From NCBI GenBank assembly GCA_031002005.1, contig CM061919.1, positions 175,505,121 to 175,569,120 of the forward strand: 64,000 bases of DNA. Direction: 5' to 3'. Numbering within the stretch: the first letter of the stretch is position 1; each line of letters opens with the position of its first letter. Below, in pieces: positions 22,920 to 32,329 of this stretch. A model generated the notes under the pieces. It ran no database searches. It was not told where the DNA came from and was given only the letters and a program-made list of their open reading frames with translations. This DNA comes from Vandiemenella viatica (Eukaryota > Arthropoda > Insecta > Orthoptera > Morabidae). Both the position numbers and the translations under genes were made by a program.

Positions 22920-24288
22920 CTCTACTGTTTGTGAAAGTCGCATCACCCAGATGGAAAGGTCTGAATCACTCCAAAACAGAAGGATGTGTAGAACAGTGAA
23001 ACCATAATAAGCGATTAAGATTGCAGAAATAAGGCATACACGTAGGCCCAGCAGCGCCCTCTTTTGTGTGACCACATAGGTCAATGTTACGTCACGCTCA
23101 GTGCGCGCAGAGCCGCCAAACAAAGCGTAAACGTATCAGAAAGTGCCGATAACCCTTGTCGACTTCAAAGGGCGCAATATTGCATTGTGAGTGAGTTCGA
23201 AAGTGGAAGAATAATTGATCCCCCGGATACGGGTTCGTCGTACCGTGACATTGCAGCTCGTACAGGGCACGCTGCTACAACAGTGATACGTGTGTGGAAC
23301 AAGTTGGTAGAAGAGTATCGAATATACCGACGATCGGATACTGGACCACACAGTGTGACCACACAGCAGGATGACCGCCACATTGTCCGCATGGTCGTAA
23401 CCGTCAGAACAGCTTTGTCCACAGTGTTAGCTCGACGTTGGAGCACTGAAACGATATGGACATGTCTGCGTAGACGTTTCTACGCTGTCTACTGAGAATT
23501 GGACTGGTATCACGGACGTTATTCCGTCAACTTGCATTAACCAGATACCACTAACGCCTCAGATTGCAATGGGCGCGTGAACGCCGTCGCCGGGGTACTG
23601 AGTGGCAAAATATAATTTTTTCTGACAAGTTGAAGTGGAATTCGCCCTACAGTGATGGCCGCGTACGTGTCAGACACTACCTTGGTGAAACGCAATCGGG
23701 CAGACTGGTTTGGTGAGCGGTAAAGCGGGCAAACTTCAGGTGATGGTTTGGGGCGCCACTAGCTATAACATGCGATCTCGCCTAACACGTATTGGGTGCA
23801 ACTATTACATCACGTAGGTTTTATTGCCCGATGCACTGTCCCTCCTGTAGGCAACTCCACATACCATTATTCAGCAGGACAACGCCCAGCCACATGTGGT
23901 GACTAATGTGCAAGTCTTCTTCGAAGAACAACGGGTACCACTGCTTCCCTGGCCTGCGTGTTCGCGTAACATGTCACCCATCGAATCTGTCTGGGATATG
24001 GTCGGTTGGCAACTTATTTTTCTGGTCCTCCTGCAACTATTGTCGCTGCTTGTTGGATGCGCATACAAACCGCTTGGCACAGTATGTTCCCCAGGAGCAT
24101 AACCAGGCTCTCTTTGATTCCATGCCACGACGTCTAGAAGCTCTGATTACAAGACGTAGTGGTTTCATACCACACTGATTTCTCACTATCAAAGTACACG
24201 TACAGTTCTGTAAATTCTCGTCTTTTGGATCTTGTCATGACCCTAAACTGTGGGAGATATCTCACTGTAATTTTCACAAACAGTGGTG
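22920..24288 (+). mobile_element. Tc1-like element, copy 1
   Basis: TA at 22918-22919 and 24289-24290 flank short inverted ends (CTCTACTGTTTGTG left; CACAAACAGTGGTG right). The length, about 1.37 kb, is normal for Tc1 elements. A related, more decayed copy lies at 55644-56790 with the same ends. Confidence 0.85.
23064..24178 (+). pseudogene. Tc1-like transposase, broken
   Basis: The N-terminal helix-turn-helix region is open from 23064 to 23495 (143 codons), with SYRDIAARTGHAATTVIRVW and TQQDDRHIVRMV. The catalytic part is frame-shifted: FSDK region near 23615-23630 (first Asp), QQDNAQPHV at about 23873-23900 (second Asp) and MSPIESVWDM at about 23971-24000 (Glu), the DDE arrangement of the Tc1 group. 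Stops and indels lie between 23495 and 23870. It would act as a nuclear transposase if intact. Confidence 0.85.
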
Positions 24289-24346
24289 TATTCCATTCAA
24301 CAGAAAGATACCCTTTTCTGGCCAAAGCAAGAATGATATTAAAAGC

Positions 24347-25062
24347 AGAGCAGAATATTTATTTATTTTCAAATAGCCTATGGCTAATATATATATACAA
24401 TTACAATTCATTCATCATATCAAACAGAAAACAGAAAAAAAAAACCAAATATAAACAAAGTGTTAATTTCAATAAACTCCTTCACGAGAAAATATTACAA
24501 TCTCTTTCCTCTAACCATTTACCCAGCTTTTCTCTAAAACTTGCAACATGTCTGGTCCTTTTTATTTCATCAGGTAATTTGTTAAATATTTTTAAACCTT
24601 TGTGCAACACAGTTTTCTGTGCTTTACTACTTTTATTATAAGTCGAATGGAAATGATTTGCATGACTTGTCTTAGAATTATGTACATCATAATTCTTTTG
24701 TACTAATCTAGTCATATATCTTGGTAATAATCTACTTTCCAACCTATATACAAAAGTCAGTACATCTCTAATTATTTCCTTTTCAATATGTAAATATCCT
24801 AAATGCTTAAGCATATTACTGACATTTTCAGTTCGTCTTTTATTTAGAACAGCCCTCATTCCCTTATTAAAATTATTTTGCAATTTCATAATTTCTCTTT
24901 TGCTTGCCATGATAAATACTGTGGAGCAGTATCTTATGTGAGGCAGTACAATTGCTTTAAACAATAGCTGTTTACCTGGTTTACATAACACTTTTCTTAA
25001 TTTGTATATTAAATTTACCTTTTTTGCTACTTTTTTATTTATGTAATCTACATGTCTATAAA
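24347..25062 (-). pseudogene. LINE family 3, 5'-truncated 3' fragment
   Basis: The minus strand encodes YINKKVAKKVNLIYKLRK, then an open 169-codon stretch (24991-24482) with LLFKAIVLPHIRYCSTVFIM, and later IFNKLPDEIKRTRHVASFRE. This is the region downstream of the reverse transcriptase core in Jockey/CR1-like LINEs. The sequence ends at about 24347 with an AAATAAATAAAT tail. There is no endonuclease or catalytic YxDD part, so this is a dead 5'-truncated insertion. Confidence 0.75.
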
Positions 25063-25654
25063 CTTAAGCTTAGGAGTAGCAAAAAAAAAAAAATTTTGCA
25101 TCAAAAAGAGAAATTTTCTAGCTTTGAACATTAACCTAGAGTCTGGAAGGAACTTCCTGAACTCATTTATATAAATTCCTTGCATTAGGCCACGACGCTT
25201 GAATTATACGAATATCACAAAGACAATAAAATTTTATTTGAAGTGTGACACCATGAAAGGGTCTTGAAAACTCAGTAGGCATTTAAGAGGTGGATATGAA
25301 GTAAAATCTTATGGAACGATGAAGATAGAATGGTGGGTTGATTTTTAAGTTATGCGAGATTTATTTGTTAATCTATAGAACATCTGAAGTAAAGAACTAT
25401 AGAGGAAGACAAAGATTAAAATATATCATTCAGATAATAGAGGATGTAGGTTGTAATTGGAATGAAAAGTATAGCACAAAAAATGCAAAGATAGAGGATT
25501 ACATCATTTCTTTAGAAAGACTGATGACAATGTGCGGAACACCACATAAACGTTTAATTCAGTAAATGTAAACAATTTCTAAAATCTGTACTGAATGATT
25601 ATCTGCACGGATGGAGGGCTTTTAGCACGAGAAAAGAGGTATAAGACCGCGCTG
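25063..25654 (+). other. spacer with weak RTE-type tail similarity
   Basis: The frame at 25338-25565 contains NYRGRQRLKYIIQIIEDVGC, which is weakly like the C-terminal extension after the reverse transcriptase in some LINEs. No other support exists. The remainder shows nothing recognisable. Confidence 0.3.
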
Positions 25655-25975
25655 TTCCCGCAGTGTGCGATGACGTACGTCAGTTAATTTTCCGCCGGGT
25701 GCTGGGGTGGGATCGAAGCCGTGACCTCCGACAGTAGTTCCCCGCGCCGCCGCGGTGCGGTCGGGCGCTGCCAGCCAGTGCGTGCGACGCAGGTGACCCC
25801 ACGTGTCGGTCGCTACGCATGCGCGTGGCGCAAGCCAGCCGGCCCGCCGTCTGGTATCGACCCGTCTGGCTCGACGTCTGGTCGACATCAGACCAGACCC
25901 GACCTACCGCACTGCCCCACTGGCCCAGCCCCAGCCTTCAAGGGGAGCCGCGCTTCAAGGGGACGCTTCGGGCGT
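25655..25975. other. isolated GC- and CpG-rich block
   Basis: About 320 bases are strikingly rich in G, C and CpG compared with AT-rich flanks. It contains GTCTGGTCGAC and GACCAGAC in inverted order around 25875-25905. Overlapping frames are open only because of composition. It could be a CpG island, the promoter of an unseen gene, or an element 5' end. No exon could be recognised next to it. Confidence 0.4.
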
Positions 25976-27750
25976 AACAACTGCAAACGTTCTTACAGAA
26001 AGCAAACTTCCTTATGCACATTAGTGGCTTGGAAGGTGATGTTGCTTTGCTTGGATCGAACGTTATCTTATTGAACAAGCTGCAGAGCTGTGGGATTTAC
26101 TACGCAACTATTTTAAAAATCCAGCTTTTTAAAATAATTTTCTTAAAAAAAAAATTAAAAAAAAAATTAATATCTGTGGCTGTCATGGAACGCCCGGCAG
26201 ATGTGAAACGTCGAAATTGATGGTTATTGAAAGAATTTATAATTAAAGAAAATCAAAAAACAAATATGGAGTAAAATAAATAAAAACAGAATTTCATTAG
26301 TAAAATAAATACATTTTTCTTATTACGTATTATGATAATAATAGACGCAGAATATAAATACACGACAAATATTTTTAACTTAGACTTTTTTACAATGCAG
26401 TTACGAAATATTATTTGATGTATCTTTTGTGATTTTTGAAATAGTAGATCTTGAAGGTATATTAGACGGTATTAAAGAAATGATTGACTGATGGTTACTG
26501 AAGTACGTAACAGAAGTATTTGTGTACACATGCGCAGAAAATAAACCGCTTGTTTTGACATCAGTATACATATTTCTAACCGCAAATGAACAAATAAAAT
26601 AGAACGGTAATAATATATTAATACGTAATTTGCTAACCTTTGGTTTGAATCGGTAGATTTTGTTCCGTAAAGCAAACGTTGTGCACGCATATTAGACATT
26701 TTACTGCAGCGGGCACTTCGATCATCTTTAATTTTTTGTTTCTTCTTGGCCGCTTGATCGTCACTGTCACTCATATTTAAACTTAATAATACTATCACTG
26801 TCTTCAAGCACTTCAGAAAATGTTAAAGTAAAAACAAAAGGAAGAGGGGGCATGATGGCATGAGAGGGTGTCGTGCCGTTTTTCATCACAGCATAAAAAT
26901 AAAAAAATTTTAAAAACTTAAAAAAAAACTTTGATATAACGAGCAGAGAATTAAGAGCAAGAAGCTTCAGCAACAGCAACATAAAGAGCAACAAAATTTG
27001 TATTCTATTGCAGAGTTACTCAAATGCCAATCCATCATCATCAAAAAGAAATTCCTTCTTCAGCGCTAACAAGGTGATGAGATGGAGAGAAAGAAAATCA
27101 AGAGGTTATAAAAAAAAGATAAGAAATACAATTCCCAGAAATAGACATATTTTGTCAAGTGTAATTTGATTGTGTAAATATTCCATTAACAATATTGAAA
27201 ATTTCCAAAGTATGTAAACTTAAAAAAAAAAAAATGGTACTGTGCGGTGTTTTATGATGCGTAACAGCTGATAAAATTTCACTTCTGGCGTATGCAAAAG
27301 CACACTTTTTCTTTTATATTATACTTGTGTCAGAAACTCATACACAATCAGAAATACGCAGTTATTCAGATTATTATAGTACTTCAGAATCTGTTTCTTG
27401 ATACTGTTAGTCTGCAGTACATAACGACTGGCACAACGGACTTAAACGCATGTGTTTGTGTTTCTCAATGCAGTCATGTATTCCCAAACTCCTGATAGAC
27501 TTTGAACCTGGTCACCTCTGACCTCAATAGTACGCTCCATACTTAGGAGATTTCTACGATAGCAATTTCTCCTTATGATCAGGGAGTAAATATTTGGTTT
27601 CTGTCAATCTACAAAAAACCATTTATGTCTTTGTGTTTCACCACTGTTATTTTTTGAGAAGTGTGTAAGAAATCCATTCTCTACTTAAGTCTCTGTTCAG
27701 TATTTTTTTCATTCTATCTTGCCCCTTCCCTTATTCCGTGTGATCGGAAA
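25976..27750. other. unannotated AT-rich stretch with one weak coding candidate
   Basis: On the minus strand a frame from about 26774 begins MSDSDDQAAKKKQKIKDDRS and continues through RAQRLLYGTKSTDSNQ before losing protein-like composition. An AAAG/GTTAGC near 26640 could be a splice donor. The charged start is suggestive but unrecognised. No other gene or element is seen here. Confidence 0.25.
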
Positions 27751-28020
27751 GACCTGGTGACAGGGTTTCTACTGGGTGCGCATTCCGCCCTTGTCGTAGC
27801 CACCTTAACCCAACCCGGCAATCCTACCGGGTACAGGGGATCTACAGTTTAACGTGGAATCCGAAACACGGAAGCGTTCTGGTGCACTTCACATTACACA
27901 GCAAGCTGTGCCAGAGGTCGGGTTAAGGGCCTGTGAAAATCCCCGCCGAGAGAGGGATTCGAACCGGGGACCTTCCGATCACCAGTCAGATGCCTTAATC
28001 ACTGAGCCATTAGACCACTT
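27751..28020 (-). mobile_element. SINE family B, copy 2 (tRNA-derived)
   Basis: The minus strand starts with a tRNA-like head (ATGGCTCAGTGATTAAGGCA A-box region, CCCCGGTTCGAATCCC B-box) at about 27950-28020, followed by the body shared with 14843-15117. It is the best preserved of the three copies. It lies just before SINE C (28046). Confidence 0.78.
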
Positions 28021-28045
28021 CTTTTAAGATGATATAGTCCTTCAG

Positions 28046-28237
28046 TTTTTTTTTTTTTTATGCCATTTGGCAACGAAGGCCATACAGCCAGCTCAATGTA
28101 ATTTTGTAGTTTTCAGTGTATAAGTCATCATCCAGTATATATTGTATTTTCCAATGTATGGACGCTACAGGACGGACAGGACATTCACACAGACACACAA
28201 CACTTAAACATCCATGCCCGTAGCCGGATTCGAACCG
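28046..28237 (-). mobile_element. SINE family C with LINE-like 3' tail
   Basis: An exact 11-bp target duplication TAGTCCTTCAG lies at 28035-28045 and 28238-28248. The minus strand begins CGGTTCGAATCCGGCTACG, a B-box, so the tRNA head is probably 5'-truncated. It ends in an A-tail (T run 28046-28059). The segment before the A-tail contains GCTGGCTGTATGG, identical in that core to the last ~45 bases of the I-like LINE at 31870-31915. Confidence 0.82.
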
Positions 28238-28248
28238 TAGTCCTTCAG

Positions 28249-28942
28249 TTCGTGGTATTACAATGAATTACACGAGACTTTCCCACGCCAGTTCTTCGTT
28301 TTGCTATCAAAAAGTTTAGTGGTCGAGGGCTTTATAACACAAAGATGGGGAAACCGAAATTGCTTTATTGCTCGTGTCTTCGAGCTTTCTGACCGCATTA
28401 CGAAAAAAGCTCCTCACATTTTAACACCGTTTCAAAATTTGTCCGTAGCTTTATTTCCCAGCTTAACGGGCGTGCAACAGTCTCAAAGACAATGTCAACA
28501 GCTCCTCCAAAGAGATGCCGACTTTACGTCTGTAGAAACCTGTAGCCCAATAAAATGTTTTGAGTACACATTTGCATCTAAACGGCTATCTGCAATCGGA
28601 ACAGTTTTCTACGGAGGAAATTGTCAGCGCCATTTCAATCGATGACCTGCGGTTATCTCCGAATACTCCATATAAACATCACGGCGGTATGATAAGCGTT
28701 TGTTTCTTACGTGATCTCAATTTTGTAATAGAGTCTAGACCGCATATATTGTATAATTACTGTGAATGATCTGGTTTAATATTTTAGAAATATTATTCAA
28801 TATTAAAAAGATCTTAAAAAAATTTATCTTCCTCCAAAGTAATTTTTTATGAATAGGTAAATGTATTTTGTGATACTGTAATTTTCTTGTATAATTGATG
28901 AAATCTTATTCTAATTGATTTGAAGACATTCTTCCATTGGTT
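28249..28942. other. unannotated stretch
   Basis: A 114-codon frame at 28301-28645 has no recognisable motif and is probably fortuitous. It may belong to the decayed hAT element that follows. Confidence 0.4.
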
Positions 28943-29280
28943 ATAGCCGATTGGATGTGGGATTCATTTGCAATTATACCAACTAACTCAGATGAATCCA
29001 TATTAGTAAACGAGAAATTATTTGAATTATCCACAATTGAGGAGCTGAAACCAATATTTGAAGAACAATACCACAAATTCCGTTTACAAAAATAGAAACC
29101 AAATTTATATCCTGCATTATGGCTCACTGTACAGAAGCTGTTGATTTTTTTACTCGTCTTCCTATTTAGTAGAATGTGGATTTAATTCAGTTATGAGCCT
29201 CGTAACAAAAATTATAAAATAACAGGAAATTAGTGCTCATGGAGACCTACGAATGTTAAATAAATAAATTCTTATCAACC
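28943..29280 (+). pseudogene. hAT transposase C-terminal fossil
   Basis: In the plus frame, IADWMWDSFAIIP and ELSTIEELKPIFEEQYHKFR are followed by YPALWLTVQKLLI. After a frameshift come ECGFNSVMSLVTK and ISAHGDLRM. This order (W-W..F / L..DEELK..F / LYP.LW / E.GFS.V..LLTK / HGDLRL) is the C-terminal dimerisation region of hAT transposases of the ZBED5/SCAND3-like type. Stops interrupt it. No upstream catalytic core or terminal repeats were found. Confidence 0.65.
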
Positions 29281-29980
29281 TGTCAGTTACCTCCACATCA
29301 CTGAAAAATTAATGAGTATTTTTTTATTTTAAAACAAAAGATATATTTTCAATAAGTAATACCTTAAATACTAAAATGTTTTATTTATATTTTATTTTTA
29401 CGTCACCATTTACCACTCAAAACATCAAACTTGAATCTGTTATTCCACCTAGGAGTTCATGGTCAGGTTTTTGCTATAAAAAGCGGTTCCTGGGCATAGT
29501 GAGTTTCGAGACCACTTGTTTAAATGAACCTTCTATTTCCGTTATGATGGTCCAACAAATTTGACTGTTCCTCAACGGCAAACTTTACACCTAGCCGATT
29601 TCCTATTATTTGATACCGTTCCAAAAAATTTTCGCTTATCAGGTGTTCGCTTAAGTAGTATTTTTGCAGACAAGAAACCAAAGCAACGCGGTTAGTAATC
29701 AAAAAATAACAAAAAATAAAATTAAATAATGCTCTAAATTATCTGAATCACACACCGAAACACAATCAACTTAGTCCAGCCAGGGCCAACAGGCTGCTCG
29801 GATTTGTTTACTCGTGCGAAGCTTCCTGAAATGAGAATATGGATGAATATAAGTCCTCCGAATCTCCGCACTACTTCCGCTTTCCCCCACCATACCACAC
29901 AACCTCCGACGGATGTGCCGGAGATCGCCGGTGGTGGTCGTTCTCCGTTTCCTCCGATTGCTCCGTTTCCTAGCTCTAGT
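29281..29980. other. unannotated stretch
   Basis: No recognisable element is seen up to the TIR at 29981. The frames around 29734-30094 overlap on both strands because of pyrimidine-rich composition, not coding. Confidence 0.45.
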
Positions 29981-30432
29981 AGGGAGCGTCCATAAACTAC
30001 GTGAGTCCATTTGCAGCTCTTTTGAACCTCTTTCTCCCTTCCCCTCCCCACAAAGCCTGCCGTACCTTAAAACCTCCTCCCCCTCTCCCCTCACCCTTAT
30101 GGCAGGTAGCTTTCATTCCCTTTAATAATTCCAGAAAACATTTTGTACTATTTTCTCTTAACAGATTATCGTTAAAATTATTGCGTATACGATGAACACA
30201 AACAATATTTGCGTTATCTAATTTTCTATAATTATAAATATTCTGAATGAAATGTTGACAGTAGCCACTCCTGGAAATGATCAATTATTGGGAAAAACCT
30301 CTTTCTCTGCAACAGTCAGCGAACCTTTTCTTCTTGAGGTGTTACTAATTAATTAATAAAATACAAAAAAATTATACTTGTCGCGTAAAAAAAAGAACAG
30401 ATGCATTTATTTATTTTTTATTTAAATATTTA

Positions 30433-30487
<55 letters not shown>

Positions 30488-31198
30488 TTTTTATTTTTAT
30501 TTTTATTATTGCTGCTGTTCTGTCACCTTTTTTTCTACATTACCTGGGGATCATTCTTTGATCTGCTTAAAAGATTTCTATTACTCATTGGGTAATGAAA
30601 ACTCGTTAAAAAAACATTTTCGACAATCCCCGTAAGTTTATTGCATAGCGTCACTTCACAACACACTTTTCGCTTGAAATAACCCTTCAACGACCACTGT
30701 AATTAAAGTTTCACTGATATTCACTTGTTATAACAAAATTAGAATTGTTTTATCAACGAGCGATGTAGTCACACGGGGGCAATTCTATTCAAAACAGATT
30801 TATTTCAAATCACCAAAACAATACGAAAATTCCGGGTCATATCTAAAGCGAATTTGAGTCTAGATACGGCATGTCTAATGCTTTACGAATCGTAATGTCG
30901 GTTAGTTCATGGACGCAGGACACGTGCAATCCAACTCTATGACTTCAAATCACACGCATGCCCGGCACTGTTAGTATATGGTATATCTGAATTACATACG
31001 GAGATAATTAAATTAAGGAAATAAATATCCACATGCTGTTGTGTGTACTGTACCATATTTTAACTGTGACGAATAATATATACGAAAAGCTACATGACTT
31101 GTCTCAGACCTACCCACGTAGCCCAGTGTAGCTTTTTACCAAACCCCTCTCTCTTCCCCCCCCCCCTCTATTGAGACAGTAGTTTATGGTCGCTCCCT
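29981..31198. mobile_element. non-autonomous TIR element (GTCCATAAACTAC type), copy a
   Basis: The ends are inverted: AGGGAGCGTCCATAAACTAC at 29981-30000 and its near-exact complement at 31179-31198 (19 of 20). C-rich tracts lie just inside both ends (30030-30090 and 31143-31168). The 1.2-kb interior contains a microsatellite and no transposase. Related ends occur at 39613-39948 and near 44215-44241. The superfamily was not determined, and no target duplication was found. Confidence 0.65.
30430..30516. repeat. ATT / ATTT microsatellite
   Basis: (ATT)n passes into (ATTT)n and then (TTTTTA)-like repeats. The open frame across it is low-complexity and not a gene. Confidence 0.95.
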
Positions 31199-31869
31199 CA
31201 CCTACTTTGAATTTCGCCACGTTTTGTTTTTGATTCACAGCAAGAGGTCATCACAGTCAGACTCACACAGAAACAATTGTCGCTCTTTCAAACAAAAGTG
31301 ACAGGATTCCACCATGAAAAATTTTATATTGCTTCAAATTTTCACCTATAATGCAAGATTAAACACCAATATATAGCTGTACAATTCTAATGTGCATAAA
31401 CGCAATTTTGTAAATAAAAAACACAGCTAATAAATAATTGAAATGTCAGAACTTAAAATCCCACCATAAGCTTAAATGACAGTTCTGATTATGGTTTTTG
31501 CGACTGAGCAAGCTACAAGTCACATTAACAACTAACAGTAAAAACTCGGGGTGTGGCCTATACACCAGCAGACGGCATTAGACTTCCGATCATTTGTGGT
31601 GAGTCAGTCACTGTCACATTTTTCTGAATCTGAACTCATCGCTTGTAATTACGAAGTACACGATCTTGACATTATTTTTTATATGATGCGAGAAACTAAA
31701 CTGTATATAGCGCATATTAATTGAGCTCATAGTGAGGTTGAATCCTTCAGTTATTTGGTTGTAACAGTACAATGCAGTATGAAGTGAGGCACTATTTCAC
31801 TGTGACGTGTGATAAACTGGTGGTGTAATAGGCAGTACGCGTTTCAGTGTAAAGTTCAGAGTTACTGCC
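31199..31869. other. unannotated spacer
   Basis: AT-rich sequence up to the poly-A end of the LINE. Nothing recognisable. Confidence 0.5.
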
Positions 31870-32329
31870 TTTTTTTTTTTATTGGCACTTGGTTACAAGA
31901 CCATACAGCCAGCACAAAGTTACATAATTATTACATTGTACTACTAAAGCTGATGAGTTTCATATAACACCATCTTCAAAACAATTTATAACTATACATC
32001 TAGAGATCATATTTTTTAAAAACACTTTAAAGTTATTACAAAATAGTATATTATAGACAATAAAAGTTTTTTTTTATCCATACAGCCATTTAACAGTTTA
32101 ACAAAGGTTCTTACATCCATTTACGTAACTTATCTATTTACACTTTCCTTATCTCTATTAAGTTAAATTATTACAATTTTATTGAATCTAGGATAGTGTT
32201 AATTTTGCCATGCTGGTTGTTGTGCTTGCGTGGATATGGGGTTGTGCTGTGGTTTGGGCTTTGGGTTTGAAGTATAGTCGTTTCCTGTTTTAACGTCTAG
32301 GGTTGGCTAGAATTCTATCCCTCCATCTT

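Noticed and set aside
24159..24641. 160-codon plus-strand frame
   Set aside because: It is the antisense shadow of the LINE 3 fragment and crosses the Tc1 right end.
25721..26074. 117-codon proline/arginine-rich frame in the GC block
   Set aside because: Overlapping frames on both strands are open here because the block is GC-rich and lacks stops. No start context, splice signal or family supports one.
26472..26774. first exon of a host gene starting MSDSDD
   Set aside because: The start and a weak splice donor are suggestive, but no further exon, homology or promoter could be seen, so it is only noted within the spacer entry.
27950..28020. tRNA gene
   Set aside because: The A and B boxes belong to the head of a SINE that has a shared body and sister copies at 14843 and 58793. 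No separate cloverleaf gene is supported.
30401..30595. 64-codon frame rich in Tyr and Leu resembling a membrane peptide
   Set aside because: It is a translation of the ATT/ATTT microsatellite.
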